Of a stretch of DNA of 64,000 nucleotides, positions 25,450 through 33,870 are shown one piece after another; positions within the stretch are counted from its first letter, which is position 1, and every line of letters begins with the position of its first letter. The stretch spans positions 62,001 to 126,000 of the forward strand of contig NZ_JARP01000005.1 of assembly GCF_000708595.2 (NCBI RefSeq), written 5' to 3'. The notes below the pieces were generated by a model. That model was given only the letters and a program-made list of their open reading frames with translations. It was not told the DNA's origin and made no database searches. Origin of the DNA: Flavobacterium sp. KJJ. GTDB lineage: Bacteria; Bacteroidota; Bacteroidia; Flavobacteriales; Flavobacteriaceae. The position numbers were made by a program, and so were the translations under genes.

Positions 25450-26613
25450 ATGCAATTATCGGTAATTATTCTGAATTATAATGTGCGTTACTTTCTGGAA
25501 CAATGTTTATTAAGCGTTCAAGAAGCGCTTTCTGCACTTGATGCCGAAATTATTGTAGTCGATAATAATTCGTCAGACGAAAGTGTCTTGATGATGCAAG
25601 AAAAATTTTCAACAGTCAAATTAATTCAAAACAAAGAAAATTTTGGTTTTCCAAAAGGCAATAATATTGGAGTTTCTCAAGCAAACGGAAAATACATTTG
25701 CATTTTAAATCCAGATACTGTTGTAGCAGAAGATACTTTTACAAAAGTTTTGGCTTTCGCCGAAAAACAAACCGATCTCGGAATTTTGGGCTGTAAATTA
25801 ATTGATGGAAAAGGAAATTTTCTGCCAGAAAGCAAACGCGGAATTCCGACACCTTGGATTGCTTTTACCAAGATTTTTAGTTTGTATAAGGTTTTTCCAA
25901 ATTGGCATCTTTTCAACCAATATTACGCACAGCATTTAAGGGAAGATGAAACAGGAAAAGTGGCTATTTTAGTGGGTGCTTTTATGTTTATGAAACGCGA
26001 TTTATATCTTGAACTCGACGGTTTTGATGAAAATTGTTTTATGTATGCAGACGACATCGATTTGTCATACCGCGCACTGCTCAAACAGAAATCGAATTAT
26101 TATTTTCATGAAACGACGGTTTTGCACTATAAAGGTGAAAGCACTGTAAAAGATGAAAAATACATGAAACGATTTCAGGAAGCGATGAATTTCTTTTATC
26201 AAAAACATTTCAGGAAATCATGGTTTTTTACTTTTTTTATTCAAATCGGAATTTGGTTTTTTTCTTTCGCAAAAATGTTTCAAGGAAAAACGAAAGTAAA
26301 ATCATTACCTGAAACCTATATTTTTTATTCTTTAAATTTGATTTTGTCTGAAAAATTGTCTTTTATTCTAAAAAATAAAGTTCAATTTATAGATTTCAAA
26401 AAAGAAAAAATGGTAAATTCGTCCCTGATTTTTAAGGGAAGAAGAGTTGAGATTATTTTGGATAATCAGTATGTTTCATTCAAAAAATGTATCAAAATCA
26501 TAGAAACTCTTAAAGATAAGCGTATTACTTTTAAGATTTTCCCCAAAAATGCAATTTTTATTATTGGAAGTGATTCTCCAAATGACAGGGGGCAAATTGT
26601 AAAAATCGAGTAA
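25450..26613 (+). CDS. Family 2 glycosyltransferase
   Basis: The 387-residue product begins MQLSVIILNYNVRYFLEQCL. The nucleotide-sugar site includes IIVVDNNSSDES, NPDTV (DxD-like) and MYADDIDLSYRALLKQ, which would be the acceptor/base segment. The pattern is that of rhamnosyl-type GT2 enzymes (IILNYN, FGFPKGNNIG). Around residues 255-275 a hydrophobic stretch (SWFFTFFIQIGIWFFSFAKMF) may attach it to the inner membrane. The product is probably a cell-surface polysaccharide or glycoprotein glycan. Neighbouring CpsB-like phosphatase at 22 kb fits surface polysaccharide work but not the same operon. Confidence 0.88.
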   Translation: MQLSVIILNYNVRYFLEQCLLSVQEALSALDAEIIVVDNNSSDESVLMMQEKFSTVKLIQNKENFGFPKGNNIGVSQANGKYICILNPDTVVAEDTFTKVLAFAEKQTDLGILGCKLIDGKGNFLPESKRGIPTPWIAFTKIFSLYKVFPNWHLFNQYYAQHLREDETGKVAILVGAFMFMKRDLYLELDGFDENCFMYADDIDLSYRALLKQKSNYYFHETTVLHYKGESTVKDEKYMKRFQEAMNFFYQKHFRKSWFFTFFIQIGIWFFSFAKMFQGKTKVKSLPETYIFYSLNLILSEKLSFILKNKVQFIDFKKEKMVNSSLIFKGRRVEIILDNQYVSFKKCIKIIETLKDKRITFKIFPKNAIFIIGSDSPNDRGQIVKIE

Positions 26614-26697
26614 AAAATTATATTAAATGTAATTTATATTTAAAATATTCAGTAATTTCGCAATCGGAAAATCAAAATCACCCTTGAGGTTAACAAT

Positions 26698-28044
26698 ATG
26701 GCAAGATTTGAATTGAAACTTCCTAAGATGGGAGAAAGTGTCGCTGAAGCAACCATTACAAACTGGTTGAAAGAAGTTGGAGACAGAATTGAAGCTGATG
26801 AAGCTGTACTTGAAATTGCAACTGACAAAGTTGACAGTGAAGTGCCAAGCGAAGTATCAGGTGTTTTAGTTGAACAATTATTTGGTAAAGATGATTTAGT
26901 TCAGGTAGGGCAAACCATTGCGATTATTGAAACTGAAGGTGATGCGTCAGCTGTAAAAATAGTTGAAGAAACTGCTACTCCTGCTGAAGTTGCAGATCCC
27001 GAAACTTCGGGAGAAAAAACAATTGAATCAGTAAAAGAGGATGTTTCGGCTCCGCAGGATTTCACATCATCTGATAAATTCTTTTCTCCGTTAGTTAAAA
27101 ATATTGCCAAAGAAGAAGGTATTTCTATTGCAGAACTTGAAAATATTCAAGGTTCAGGAAAAGATGGCCGAGTAACCAAAGATGATATTTTAAAATATAC
27201 CGAAGACCGTAAATCGGGTGTAGTACAAGCACCAAAAGCGGTTGAAGAAACTCCAAAAGCTGTTGTTCAAGCTCCAAAGGCAGTGGAACCTGTTGTTCAA
27301 AAAAGCCAGCAGACAGTTCCGGTTTCTGTAAATGGAGGCGACGAAATTATCGAAATGGATAGAATGCGTAAGCTTATTTCAGGTTACATGATTGCTTCGG
27401 TTCAGACTTCGGCTCACGTACAGTCATTTATTGAAGTGGATGTTACAAACATTGTAAAATGGAGAGATAAGGTTAAAACAGCTTTTGAAAAAAGAGAAGG
27501 CGAGAAGCTGACTTTTACACCAATTATGATGGAAGCGGTTGCAAAAGCTTTAAAAGATTTCCCTGGAATGAACATTTCTGTTGATGGAGAATACATCATC
27601 AAAAAGAAAAATATAAACTTAGGAATGGCAGCGGCTTTGCCAAACGGAAACTTAATTGTGCCTGTAATTAAAAACGCAGATCAGTTGAATTTAGTTGGAA
27701 TGGCAAAAGCGGTTAACGATTTAGGAAACCGTGCAAAAGCTGGAAAACTAAAACCAGACGACACACAAGGCGGAACTTATACAGTTACCAATGTTGGAAC
27801 TTTTGGAAGTGTTTTTGGAACCCCTATTATCAATCAGCCTCAGGTTGGAATCTTAGCGCTTGGTGCTATTCGTAAAGTACCGGCAGTTATTGAAACTCCA
27901 GAAGGCGATTTTATCGGAATTCGTCAAAAAATGTTCTTGTCCCACTCGTACGATCATAGAGTAGTAGACGGGGCTTTAGGAGGAAGTTTTGTAAAAAGAG
28001 TAGCAGAATATTTAGAAGCTTTTGATGTAGATAGAGATTTCTAA
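26698..28044 (+). CDS. Dihydrolipoamide acyltransferase (2-oxo acid dehydrogenase E2)
   Basis: The 448-residue product has a lipoyl domain at 1-78 with the lipoyl lysine in ATDKVDSE (K44). A subunit-binding domain follows at about 128-168 (SPLVKNIAKEEGISIAELENIQGSGKDGRVTKDDILKY). After an Ala/Pro/Val-rich flexible linker (PKAVEETPKAVVQAPKAVEP) the catalytic domain ends SHSYDHRVVDG (H420, D424). It forms the core of a 2-oxo acid dehydrogenase complex, most likely branched-chain or a mixed type, moving acyl groups to CoA. E1 and E3 genes are not adjacent. A terminator follows at 28064-28099. Confidence 0.9.
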   Translation: MARFELKLPKMGESVAEATITNWLKEVGDRIEADEAVLEIATDKVDSEVPSEVSGVLVEQLFGKDDLVQVGQTIAIIETEGDASAVKIVEETATPAEVADPETSGEKTIESVKEDVSAPQDFTSSDKFFSPLVKNIAKEEGISIAELENIQGSGKDGRVTKDDILKYTEDRKSGVVQAPKAVEETPKAVVQAPKAVEPVVQKSQQTVPVSVNGGDEIIEMDRMRKLISGYMIASVQTSAHVQSFIEVDVTNIVKWRDKVKTAFEKREGEKLTFTPIMMEAVAKALKDFPGMNISVDGEYIIKKKNINLGMAAALPNGNLIVPVIKNADQLNLVGMAKAVNDLGNRAKAGKLKPDDTQGGTYTVTNVGTFGSVFGTPIINQPQVGILALGAIRKVPAVIETPEGDFIGIRQKMFLSHSYDHRVVDGALGGSFVKRVAEYLEAFDVDRDF

Positions 28045-28063
28045 ATTAACTATAAATAAATCT

Positions 28064-28099
28064 AACCCGAGAAAATTTTATTAATTTCTCGGGTTTTTT
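28064..28099 (+). terminator. Terminator of the E2 gene
   Basis: AACCCGAGAAA and TTTCTCGGGTTTTTT form a clean hairpin with a T-run. Confidence 0.85.
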
Positions 28100-28259
28100 A
28101 TTTTCTATAAAAATCAATTTGATGCAAATGTCTTTTGTTATTCTATTATTTTTCAGGATATAATCGCAAAGGAATGCCCATTTTAACTAAAAAAAAATCA
28201 GTAAGAAGCGGGAAAATTCGGCTTTAAAAATTACATTTGCAATCTTATAAAAACTAAAA

Positions 28260-29030
28260 ATGGAACTCAAACTCAACAAACCAATCTGCTTTTTTGATCT
28301 TGAAACGACAGGAATAGACATCGGAAAAGATCGAATCGTAGAAATTTCAATATTCAAAGTTTTTCCAAACGGAAATAAAGAAAGTAAAACTTGGTTAGTA
28401 AATCCAACGATTCCAATTCCACCTCAAACAACAGCTGTTCATGGTATTACCGATGAAAAAGTAGCAAATGAGCCTACCTTTGCAGAACTGGCTCCGCAAG
28501 TCTACAATATGATTAAGGATAGTGATTTGGGCGGATTTAATTCGGATCGTTTTGATATTCCGTTGCTGGCAGAAGAATTGCTTCGCGCCGGAGTTGATTT
28601 TGATATGAAAAATAAAGTTTCAGTAGATGTTCAGACTATCTTTCATAAAATGGAAGAGCGTACCTTAAGTGCTGCTTTGAAATTTTATTGCGGAAAAAGT
28701 CTTGAAAATGCGCATTCTGCAGAAGCAGACACGATGGCGACTTATGAAATTCTAAAAGCACAGTTAGATCGTTATCCGGAATTAGAAAATGATATGAAAT
28801 CATTGTCTGAATTTACAACCAGAAAAAAAATTGCTGATTTTGCCGGAATGATTGCCTTTGATAAAGATAATGAAGAAATATTTACCTTCGGAAAACACAA
28901 AGGTGCCAAAGTCGATAAAATTCTAGAATCTGAGCCTGGATATTTCAGCTGGATTCAAAATGCTGATTTTCCTTTATATACCAAAAAGGTTTTAACGGCA
29001 ATTAAATTAAGAAAACTAAATACGAAGTAA
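28260..29030 (+). CDS. 3'-5' exonuclease, DnaQ/DEDD family, with ExoX-like C-terminus
   Basis: The 256-residue product has a DEDD exonuclease domain: CFFDLETTGIDIG (D13, E15), AVHGITDEKV, GFNSDRFDIPLLAEEL and AHSAEADTMATYEIL, giving the four acidic residues and the histidine before the last Asp. After about residue 195 a small extra domain FTFGKHKGAKVDKILESEPG matches the ExoX-like C-terminal extension. Likely a DNA proofreading or repair exonuclease, or an RNA-processing enzyme. An FAH-family gene follows after about 93 bases that contain phrase repeats. Confidence 0.88.
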   Translation: MELKLNKPICFFDLETTGIDIGKDRIVEISIFKVFPNGNKESKTWLVNPTIPIPPQTTAVHGITDEKVANEPTFAELAPQVYNMIKDSDLGGFNSDRFDIPLLAEELLRAGVDFDMKNKVSVDVQTIFHKMEERTLSAALKFYCGKSLENAHSAEADTMATYEILKAQLDRYPELENDMKSLSEFTTRKKIADFAGMIAFDKDNEEIFTFGKHKGAKVDKILESEPGYFSWIQNADFPLYTKKVLTAIKLRKLNTK

Positions 29031-29120
29031 GTTTTAGTCGCAGTCTCAGTATTCAGTTTTTAACTGAGACTAATTGTGTTTAGAAAACTGCGACTGAAAA
29101 CTGCGACTGAAAACTAAGAA
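29031..29120. repeat. Phrase repeats, copy 5
   Basis: The space between the exonuclease and FAH genes consists almost wholly of phrases such as GTCGCAGTCTCAGT, CTGAGACT and AAAACTGCGACTGAAAACTG. The last unit, repeated in tandem (ACTGCGACTGAAA), ends just before the ATG. Confidence 0.65.
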
Positions 29121-29123
29121 GTA

Positions 29124-29735
29124 ATGAAGATTATTTGTATCGGTAGAAATTATACCAATCATATTGAAGAATTAAAAAACGAGCGTCCTACAGAACCTGT
29201 GGTTTTTATGAAACCGGATTCGGCAGTTTTGTTGAAGCAGCATCCTTTTGTGATTCCGGAATTTTCTGAAGAAATTCATCACGAAATAGAAATAATTGTT
29301 AAAATAAATAAAGTAGGAAAGTATATAGAGCCTAAGTTTGCGCATAAATATTATGACGAAATTAGTGTAGGTATCGATTTTACTGCCAGAGATTTACAAG
29401 ATAAATTGAAAGCAAAAGGATTGCCTTGGGAAAAATCAAAAGCATTTGACGGCTCTGCAGTGATTGGAGATTTTTTGCCGAAAAGTGATTTCGTTTCTAT
29501 GGAAAATCTTACTTTTGAATTAACAAACAATTCTAAAACGGTTCAGAAAGGCAATACAAGTTTTATGCTTTGGAAGATTGATGAGCTTGTTTCGTATGTT
29601 TCGCAGTTTTTTACATTAAAGATTGGAGATATAATCTTTACAGGAACGCCAGAAGGAGTTGCCGCGGTTAAACCAAATGATGTTTTAGAAGGCTTTTTAG
29701 AAGATAAAAAATTATTCAGAATACAAGTAAAATAA
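29124..29735 (+). CDS. Fumarylacetoacetate hydrolase-family protein
   Basis: The 203-residue product starts MKIICIGRNYTNHIEELKN. It contains PVVFMKPDSAVL, HHEIEIIVKINKVGK (metal-binding E-x-E), and GIDFTARDLQDKLKAKGLPWEKSKAFDGSAVIGDFL, then GDIIFTGTPEGVAAVK, the FAH catalytic pattern with three acidic metal ligands. Such short proteins are acylpyruvate hydrolases or oxaloacetate decarboxylases acting on 1,3-dicarbonyl substrates with Mg or Mn. It overlaps the next gene by one base in TAATG, so translation is likely coupled. Confidence 0.9.
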   Translation: MKIICIGRNYTNHIEELKNERPTEPVVFMKPDSAVLLKQHPFVIPEFSEEIHHEIEIIVKINKVGKYIEPKFAHKYYDEISVGIDFTARDLQDKLKAKGLPWEKSKAFDGSAVIGDFLPKSDFVSMENLTFELTNNSKTVQKGNTSFMLWKIDELVSYVSQFFTLKIGDIIFTGTPEGVAAVKPNDVLEGFLEDKKLFRIQVK

Positions 29736-30079
29736 TGGCTTTAAAATATAACCTTTCGAAAGTGTATGCACTTTCAGATAATGATCCTGAATTTGTAAAC
29801 GAAATTCTAAAATTATTTGTTACCGAAGTTCCTGAAGATTTAAAACAAATCAAAGAAGGAATCAAAAAAAAGGATCATAAATACGCTTATTCATATGCGC
29901 ACAAAATAAAGCCGACATTAGATTTAATGGGTTTAAATGTGGCTTTTGAAGAAATTCTGCAGGTCGAAGCCTGGACAAAAGCTGAAGGCAAGAAAAAAGA
30001 AATTGTCGAAACTTTTAAAAGTATAAAAATACAGGTAAAAGATGCGATCAAGGAAATCAAAAAAGATTTTGATTTATAA
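29735..30079 (+). CDS. Hpt-domain phosphotransfer protein
   Basis: The 114-residue product is almost only a histidine phosphotransfer domain. The helix KYAYSYAHKIKPTLDLMGL contains the phospho-acceptor H56 followed by K57, the usual HK pair. Helices before (EFVNEILKLFVTEVPEDLKQ) and after (KEIVETFKSIKIQVKDAI) complete the four-helix bundle. It would relay phosphate between hybrid histidine kinases and response regulators. Its stop-start overlap with the FAH-family gene is odd, as no kinase is adjacent. A terminator follows. Confidence 0.88.
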   Translation: MALKYNLSKVYALSDNDPEFVNEILKLFVTEVPEDLKQIKEGIKKKDHKYAYSYAHKIKPTLDLMGLNVAFEEILQVEAWTKAEGKKKEIVETFKSIKIQVKDAIKEIKKDFDL

Positions 30080-30090
30080 AATTTAAAAAT

Positions 30091-30140
30091 ACCCAATTCT
30101 TGTTCTTTATAATCTAAAGCTTGAATTGGGTTGTTTTTTT
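30091..30140 (+). terminator. Terminator of the exonuclease-FAH-Hpt unit
   Basis: ACCCAATTC at 30091-30099 pairs with GAATTGGGT at 30123-30131, followed by a run of T. Confidence 0.75.
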
Positions 30141-30276
30141 TACAGCAAGAATGGTTTTTAATCTGAAATTCCGTTTATGTGCTTGTAATAAATGGTATTG
30201 CCTCTTAGCACGAAACTGCAACAAACTACTTTCTAATAATGACTTAAATTAACAGTAAGTAAAAACTAACATTTGC

Positions 30277-31530
30277 ATGAAAGCAACAATCATTACAATT
30301 GGAGATGAAATTTTAATAGGTCAAATCGTTGACACAAACTCTGGTTTTATTGCCAAATCGCTTGATCGAATTGGAGTCGAAATCACAGAAATGATCTCGA
30401 TAAGCGACGATAAAAAACATATTTTAGATACTTTTGCACAATTACAAAACAAGGTTGATGTTGTAATTGTAACGGGCGGTTTAGGACCGACAAAAGATGA
30501 CGTAACCAAAAAAACGTTCTGCGAATATTTTGACGATGAGCTGGTTGTAAATCAAGAAGTCTTAGCGCATGTAACTGAATTGATTGAAGGTTTTTATAAA
30601 AGACCCATTTCACAGTTAAATAAAGATCAAGCCCTAGTGCCGTCAAAATGTACTGTGCTTCACAATCAAGTAGGCACAGCACCAGGAATGTGGATGAAAA
30701 AAGAAAACACAGTTTTTATTTCGCTTCCAGGAGTTCCTTACGAAATGAAATATTTGGTAGAAAACGAAATAATTCCAAAGATTGTTCGCGAATATAAACG
30801 TCCTTATATTATTCATAAAACTATTTTGACATATGGTCAAGGAGAAAGTTTAGTAGCAGAACGCATTGAGGATTGGGAAAATAATCTTCCAGATTTTATA
30901 AAATTAGCTTATTTGCCAAATCCGGGAAGAGTGCGTTTGCGCTTAACTGCAAGAGGGACAAATAAAGAAGAGCTAGAAACAGCAATCGAAGAAAATGTAA
31001 AATCTCTCGATGCTATAATTCATGATATTATTGTAGGTTACGAAGAAAATGAAACAATCGAATCTGTAGTAGGGAAGATATTGACAAAGCAAAATAAAAC
31101 CATTTCAACTGCTGAAAGTTTTACAGGTGGAAAAATTGCTTCAATTTTGTCTGCCATTCCAGGAGCATCTAACTACTTTAGGGGCAGTGTAGTTTCGTAC
31201 GCAACAGCGGTGAAGGTGAATGTTCTCGGCGTCTCGCAAGATTTAATAGATCAATATTCAGTGGTTAGTGGAGAAGTTGCATCGGCTATGGCTTTGAATG
31301 TGAAAGAGATACTCAAAACAGACTATGCAATTGCAACAACTGGGAACGCCGGACCGTCTAAAGGAGATTCAGATGCTGAAATTGGTACTGTTTTTATCGC
31401 TTTAGCAACTCCAAATGATATAATTGTTGAAGAATTTAATTTTGGTCAACCACGTGAAAAAGTGATAGATAGAGCCACGATTAAGAGTTTAGAAATATTA
31501 CAGAAAGAAATTTTAAAAAATGTGCTATAA
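30277..31530 (+). CDS. cinA: CinA-family nicotinamide-nucleotide amidohydrolase
   Basis: The 417-residue product has two domains. The N-terminal MoaB-like part (about 1-170) includes [17 protein letters not shown] and [16 protein letters not shown]. The C-terminal part (about 255-417) includes [22 protein letters not shown] (catalytic Ser) and [21 protein letters not shown], the CinA domain that deamidates NMN to nicotinate mononucleotide, with ADP-ribose pyrophosphatase activity in the N-terminal part of some members. It recycles NAD breakdown products. In a few species it links to competence. It lies just before rpmB with a gap of about 70 bases. Confidence 0.93.
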   Translation: MKATIITIGDEILIGQIVDTNSGFIAKSLDRIGVEITEMISISDDKKHILDTFAQLQNKVDVVIVTGGLGPTKDDVTKKTFCEYFDDELVVNQEVLAHVTELIEGFYKRPISQLNKDQALVPSKCTVLHNQVGTAPGMWMKKENTVFISLPGVPYEMKYLVENEIIPKIVREYKRPYIIHKTILTYGQGESLVAERIEDWENNLPDFIKLAYLPNPGRVRLRLTARGTNKEELETAIEENVKSLDAIIHDIIVGYEENETIESVVGKILTKQNKTISTAESFTGGKIASILSAIPGASNYFRGSVVSYATAVKVNVLGVSQDLIDQYSVVSGEVASAMALNVKEILKTDYAIATTGNAGPSKGDSDAEIGTVFIALATPNDIIVEEFNFGQPREKVIDRATIKSLEILQKEILKNVL

Positions 31531-31534
31531 TTTT

Positions 31535-31565
31535 TTGTTTCAATCGTTTATTTTTCTTTTCTTTG
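31535..31565 (+). promoter_or_regulatory. Promoter for rpmB-rpmG-DUF4295
   Basis: TTG (31535-31537), 20 bases, TTTCTTTG (31558-31565). The second box deviates in its second base from TAnnTTTG. The location, right after cinA and 36 bases before rpmB, is as expected. Confidence 0.55.
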
Positions 31566-31601
31566 CACCCTGATTTTGAATAACGATAAAAGATAAGTAT
31601 A

Positions 31602-31838
31602 ATGTCAAGAGTTTGTGACCTTACAGGTAAAAGAGCGATGGTAGGAAATAACGTTTCTCACGCTATGAACAAAACTAAGAGAAAGTTTTCTGTAAACTTA
31701 GTTAAAAAGCGTTTTTATCTTCCAGAAGAAGATAGATGGATTACTCTTAGAGTAGCAGCATCTACGATAAAAACAATTAATAAAAATGGAATCACTGCTG
31801 TTTTGAAAAAAGCACAGTCAGAAGGATTTATCAAATAA
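31602..31838 (+). CDS. rpmB: 50S ribosomal protein bL28
   Basis: The 78-residue product [20 protein letters not shown] is typical of bL28: [10 protein letters not shown]-terminal [19 protein letters not shown], and [19 protein letters not shown]. It is a component of the large ribosomal subunit near the E site. Followed after 27 bases by rpmG. The single Cys does not form a zinc motif. Normal length, no anomalies. Confidence 0.96.
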   Translation: MSRVCDLTGKRAMVGNNVSHAMNKTKRKFSVNLVKKRFYLPEEDRWITLRVAASTIKTINKNGITAVLKKAQSEGFIK

Positions 31839-31865
31839 TCTTTTCCTAAATAAATATATAGCAAG

Positions 31866-32048
31866 ATGGCAAAGAAAGGTAATAGAATCCAAGTAATTTT
31901 AGAATGTACTGAGCACAAGACTTCTGGTGTTCCAGGAACTTCTAGATACATTACAACTAAGAACAAAAAAAATACACCAGATAGATTAGAGATTAAAAAA
32001 TTTAATCCAATCTTGAAACGTGTAACTGTTCACAAAGAAATTAAGTAA
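31866..32048 (+). CDS. rpmG: 50S ribosomal protein bL33
   Basis: The 60-residue product begins [20 protein letters not shown] and includes [40 protein letters not shown], which matches bL33. Only one cysteine is present, so it is the zinc-free form. It belongs with rpmB and the DUF4295 gene in a transcription unit. A cluster of three small hairpins follows, between it and the next gene. Confidence 0.96.
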
Positions 32049-32054
32049 TAATTA

Positions 32055-32120
32055 GAGATTTTTGTAAATCTCAATGGTTTTGCCATTAGAGTTTTATAAA
32101 AGCTTCAAATAACATTTGAA
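32055..32120 (+). promoter_or_regulatory. Three small hairpins upstream of the DUF4295 gene
   Basis: GAGATTT/AAATCTC (32055-32072), AATGG/CCATT (32073-32087) and TTCAAAT/ATTTGAA (32104-32120) are three consecutive perfect short stems, the last ending two bases before the ATG. They could form an mRNA leader that tunes translation. Confidence 0.5.
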
Positions 32121-32122
32121 TC

Positions 32123-32275
32123 ATGGCAAAGAAAACCGTAGCATCGTTACAAACATCTTCTAAGAGATTATCAAAAGCCATCAAAATGGTAAAATCTCCT
32201 AAAACTGGTGCATATACATTCGTAGAATCTATTATGGCTCCTGAAGAAGTTGATAATTTCTTGAAAAAGAAATAA
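32123..32275 (+). CDS. DUF4295 protein, probably ribosome-associated
   Basis: This 50-residue basic product starts MAKKTVASLQTSSKRLSKAI and ends PEEVDNFLKKK. It is the DUF4295 protein that Bacteroidota carry directly after rpmG. The gene order rpmB-rpmG-DUF4295-ftsY and its basic charge suggest a ribosomal component, possibly the bL38 described from the Flavobacterium johnsoniae ribosome (from memory, not verified). It is too short to be found by most ORF length cut-offs. A hairpin and T-run follow (32297-32328). Confidence 0.9.
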   Translation: MAKKTVASLQTSSKRLSKAIKMVKSPKTGAYTFVESIMAPEEVDNFLKKK

Positions 32276-32296
32276 TTACAAATTACAGTATATAGA

Positions 32297-32328
32297 AAAG
32301 CTACTTTCATTCGGAAGTAGCTTTTTTA
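32297..32328 (+). terminator. Terminator of the rpmB-rpmG-DUF4295 unit
   Basis: AAAAGCTACTT and AAGTAGCTTTTTT form a stem with a T-run directly after the DUF4295 gene. Confidence 0.85.
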
Positions 32329-32364
32329 TTTTTTATATTTGTCTAAAATTTTATAGAAGCATAA

Positions 32365-32475
32365 CAATTGGCTTTTTTTTAAGCAATAGTTCCCACCATG
32401 CACTATATCTTTACTTTCCTAAAGAAGGAAAGCAAAGGATATCGCTTCTGTCGGGGCTAGATAAAAGCAATTGGC
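32365..32475 (-). repeat. Structured intergenic element, copy C
   Basis: On the minus strand it reads CTAGCCCCGACAGAAGCGAT, then a stem TTTGCTTTCCTTC/GGAAAGTAAA and GATATAGTGCATGGTGGGA. Outer flanks (CAATTGGCTTTT and AAAAGCAATTGG) pair around it. It lies between the ribosomal-protein unit and ftsY, pointing away from ftsY. Confidence 0.72.
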
Positions 32476-32545
32476 CTTCTTTAAACATTGGGATTATTTA
32501 GATTGTCAAAAAATCGTATAATCTAAAAACTAACAACCTATAAAA

Positions 32546-33499
32546 ATGAGTTTTTTTAAAAAATTATTCTCTACTGATAAAAAAGAGACTTTAGACAAAA
32601 GTCTTGAAAAATCAAAAACTACTTTTTTTTCAAAGTTAAGTAAAGCCGTTGCCGGAAAATCTAAAGTCGATGATGATGTTTTAGATGATCTGGAAGAAAT
32701 CCTTGTAGCTTCAGATGTTGGTGTAAATACAACCCTGAAAATAATTTCAAGAATCGAAAAACGTGTTGCAGAAGATAAATATTTAGGCACAGAAGAATTA
32801 AACCAAATCCTTCGCGAAGAAATAGGTTCTTTATTGTCTGAGACCAATACAGGTGAAGCAACTGAATTTGAAATTCCAAAAGACAAAAAGCCATACGTTT
32901 TAATGGTCGTTGGAGTAAACGGAGTTGGAAAAACAACTACAATTGGTAAACTGGCTTATCAGTTTAAAAAAGCAGGTTACAAAGTTGTTTTAGGTGCCGC
33001 AGATACTTTTCGCGCCGCAGCGATCGATCAATTGCAAGTTTGGGCAGATCGCGTTGATGTGCCAATCGTAAGACAAAATATGGGAAGTGATCCTGCTTCA
33101 GTAGCTTTCGATACTTTACAATCAGCTGTCGCTCAAAATGCAGATGTTGTCATTATTGATACTGCTGGACGTCTTCATAATAAAATCAACTTAATGAACG
33201 AACTTACAAAAGTAAAACGTGTAATGCAAAAGGTTGTTGCCGATGCGCCTCATGATGTACTTTTGGTTTTAGATGGTTCTACAGGACAAAATGCTTTTGA
33301 GCAGGCTAAACAATTTACTGCAGCAACTGAAGTAACTTCATTAGCGGTAACAAAATTAGACGGAACTGCAAAAGGGGGCGTTGTAATAGGTATTTCAGAC
33401 CAGTTTCAAATTCCGGTTAAATATATTGGAGTTGGTGAAGGAATTGAAGATTTGCAAGTCTTTAATAAATATGAATTCGTAGATAGTTTCTTTAAATAA
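32546..33499 (+). CDS. ftsY: Signal recognition particle receptor FtsY
   Basis: The 317-residue product is a SRP-type GTPase that receives ribosome-SRP complexes at the inner membrane. The NG domain begins at about residue 35; the GTP-binding motifs are GVNGVGKTT (123-131), DTFRAAAIDQLQVW, IIDTAGR and TKLDGTAKGG. The N-terminal acidic A domain is very short (about 35 residues), starting MSFFKKLFSTDKKETLDK, as in other Bacteroidota. It is followed after six bases by a small membrane protein gene. Confidence 0.95.
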   Translation: MSFFKKLFSTDKKETLDKSLEKSKTTFFSKLSKAVAGKSKVDDDVLDDLEEILVASDVGVNTTLKIISRIEKRVAEDKYLGTEELNQILREEIGSLLSETNTGEATEFEIPKDKKPYVLMVVGVNGVGKTTTIGKLAYQFKKAGYKVVLGAADTFRAAAIDQLQVWADRVDVPIVRQNMGSDPASVAFDTLQSAVAQNADVVIIDTAGRLHNKINLMNELTKVKRVMQKVVADAPHDVLLVLDGSTGQNAFEQAKQFTAATEVTSLAVTKLDGTAKGGVVIGISDQFQIPVKYIGVGEGIEDLQVFNKYEFVDSFFK

Positions 33500-33505
33500 A
33501 TTACA

Positions 33506-33685
33506 ATGAGTTTTTCTTCCTTTAAAAACATTTCACCAATTGCATTTTATTTTGCAAGTGTGGTATCTTTTGTTGCTGCAAGTGTAATAAAAGATAAAAG
33601 TTTACCTTTCTATTATGTTTTATTGATTTTGGGTCTTGGTTTATTTTTTGCTGGCATGGCAAAAAGAACTAGAACTAAGAGATAG
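33506..33685 (+). CDS. Small membrane protein after ftsY
   Basis: A 59-residue product, MSFSSFKNISPIAFYFASVV and onward, with two hydrophobic segments (IAFYFASVVSFVAASV and FYYVLLILGLGLFFAGMA) and a basic tail AKRTRTKR. The six-base gap to ftsY suggests translation from the same transcript. It resembles the small conserved membrane proteins found behind ftsY in Flavobacteria. No function is known. Gene is below usual ORF-calling size, so it is supported by codon pattern and position. Confidence 0.65.
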   Translation: MSFSSFKNISPIAFYFASVVSFVAASVIKDKSLPFYYVLLILGLGLFFAGMAKRTRTKR

Positions 33686-33870
33686 CTATACTAATGCATT
33701 TATGCTAAAAACAGCATGTTATCAGTTGGTTCAGAAGTTAGATATTAATTCAGCGGGTTTTGCACATTGCTGTCAAAACAGATTTAATACGAGATGATGA
33801 AGTACGAAACCCACTAGAACTTTTAATAGCTGTAAGCTTTTTAAAAACTAAAAGCTGGCAACTATTTAAT

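Noticed and set aside
33686..33870. Gene between the small membrane protein and the serine hydrolase
   Set aside because: No frame of useful length with a start; only a weak AGCTTTT/AAAAGCT stem near the end.
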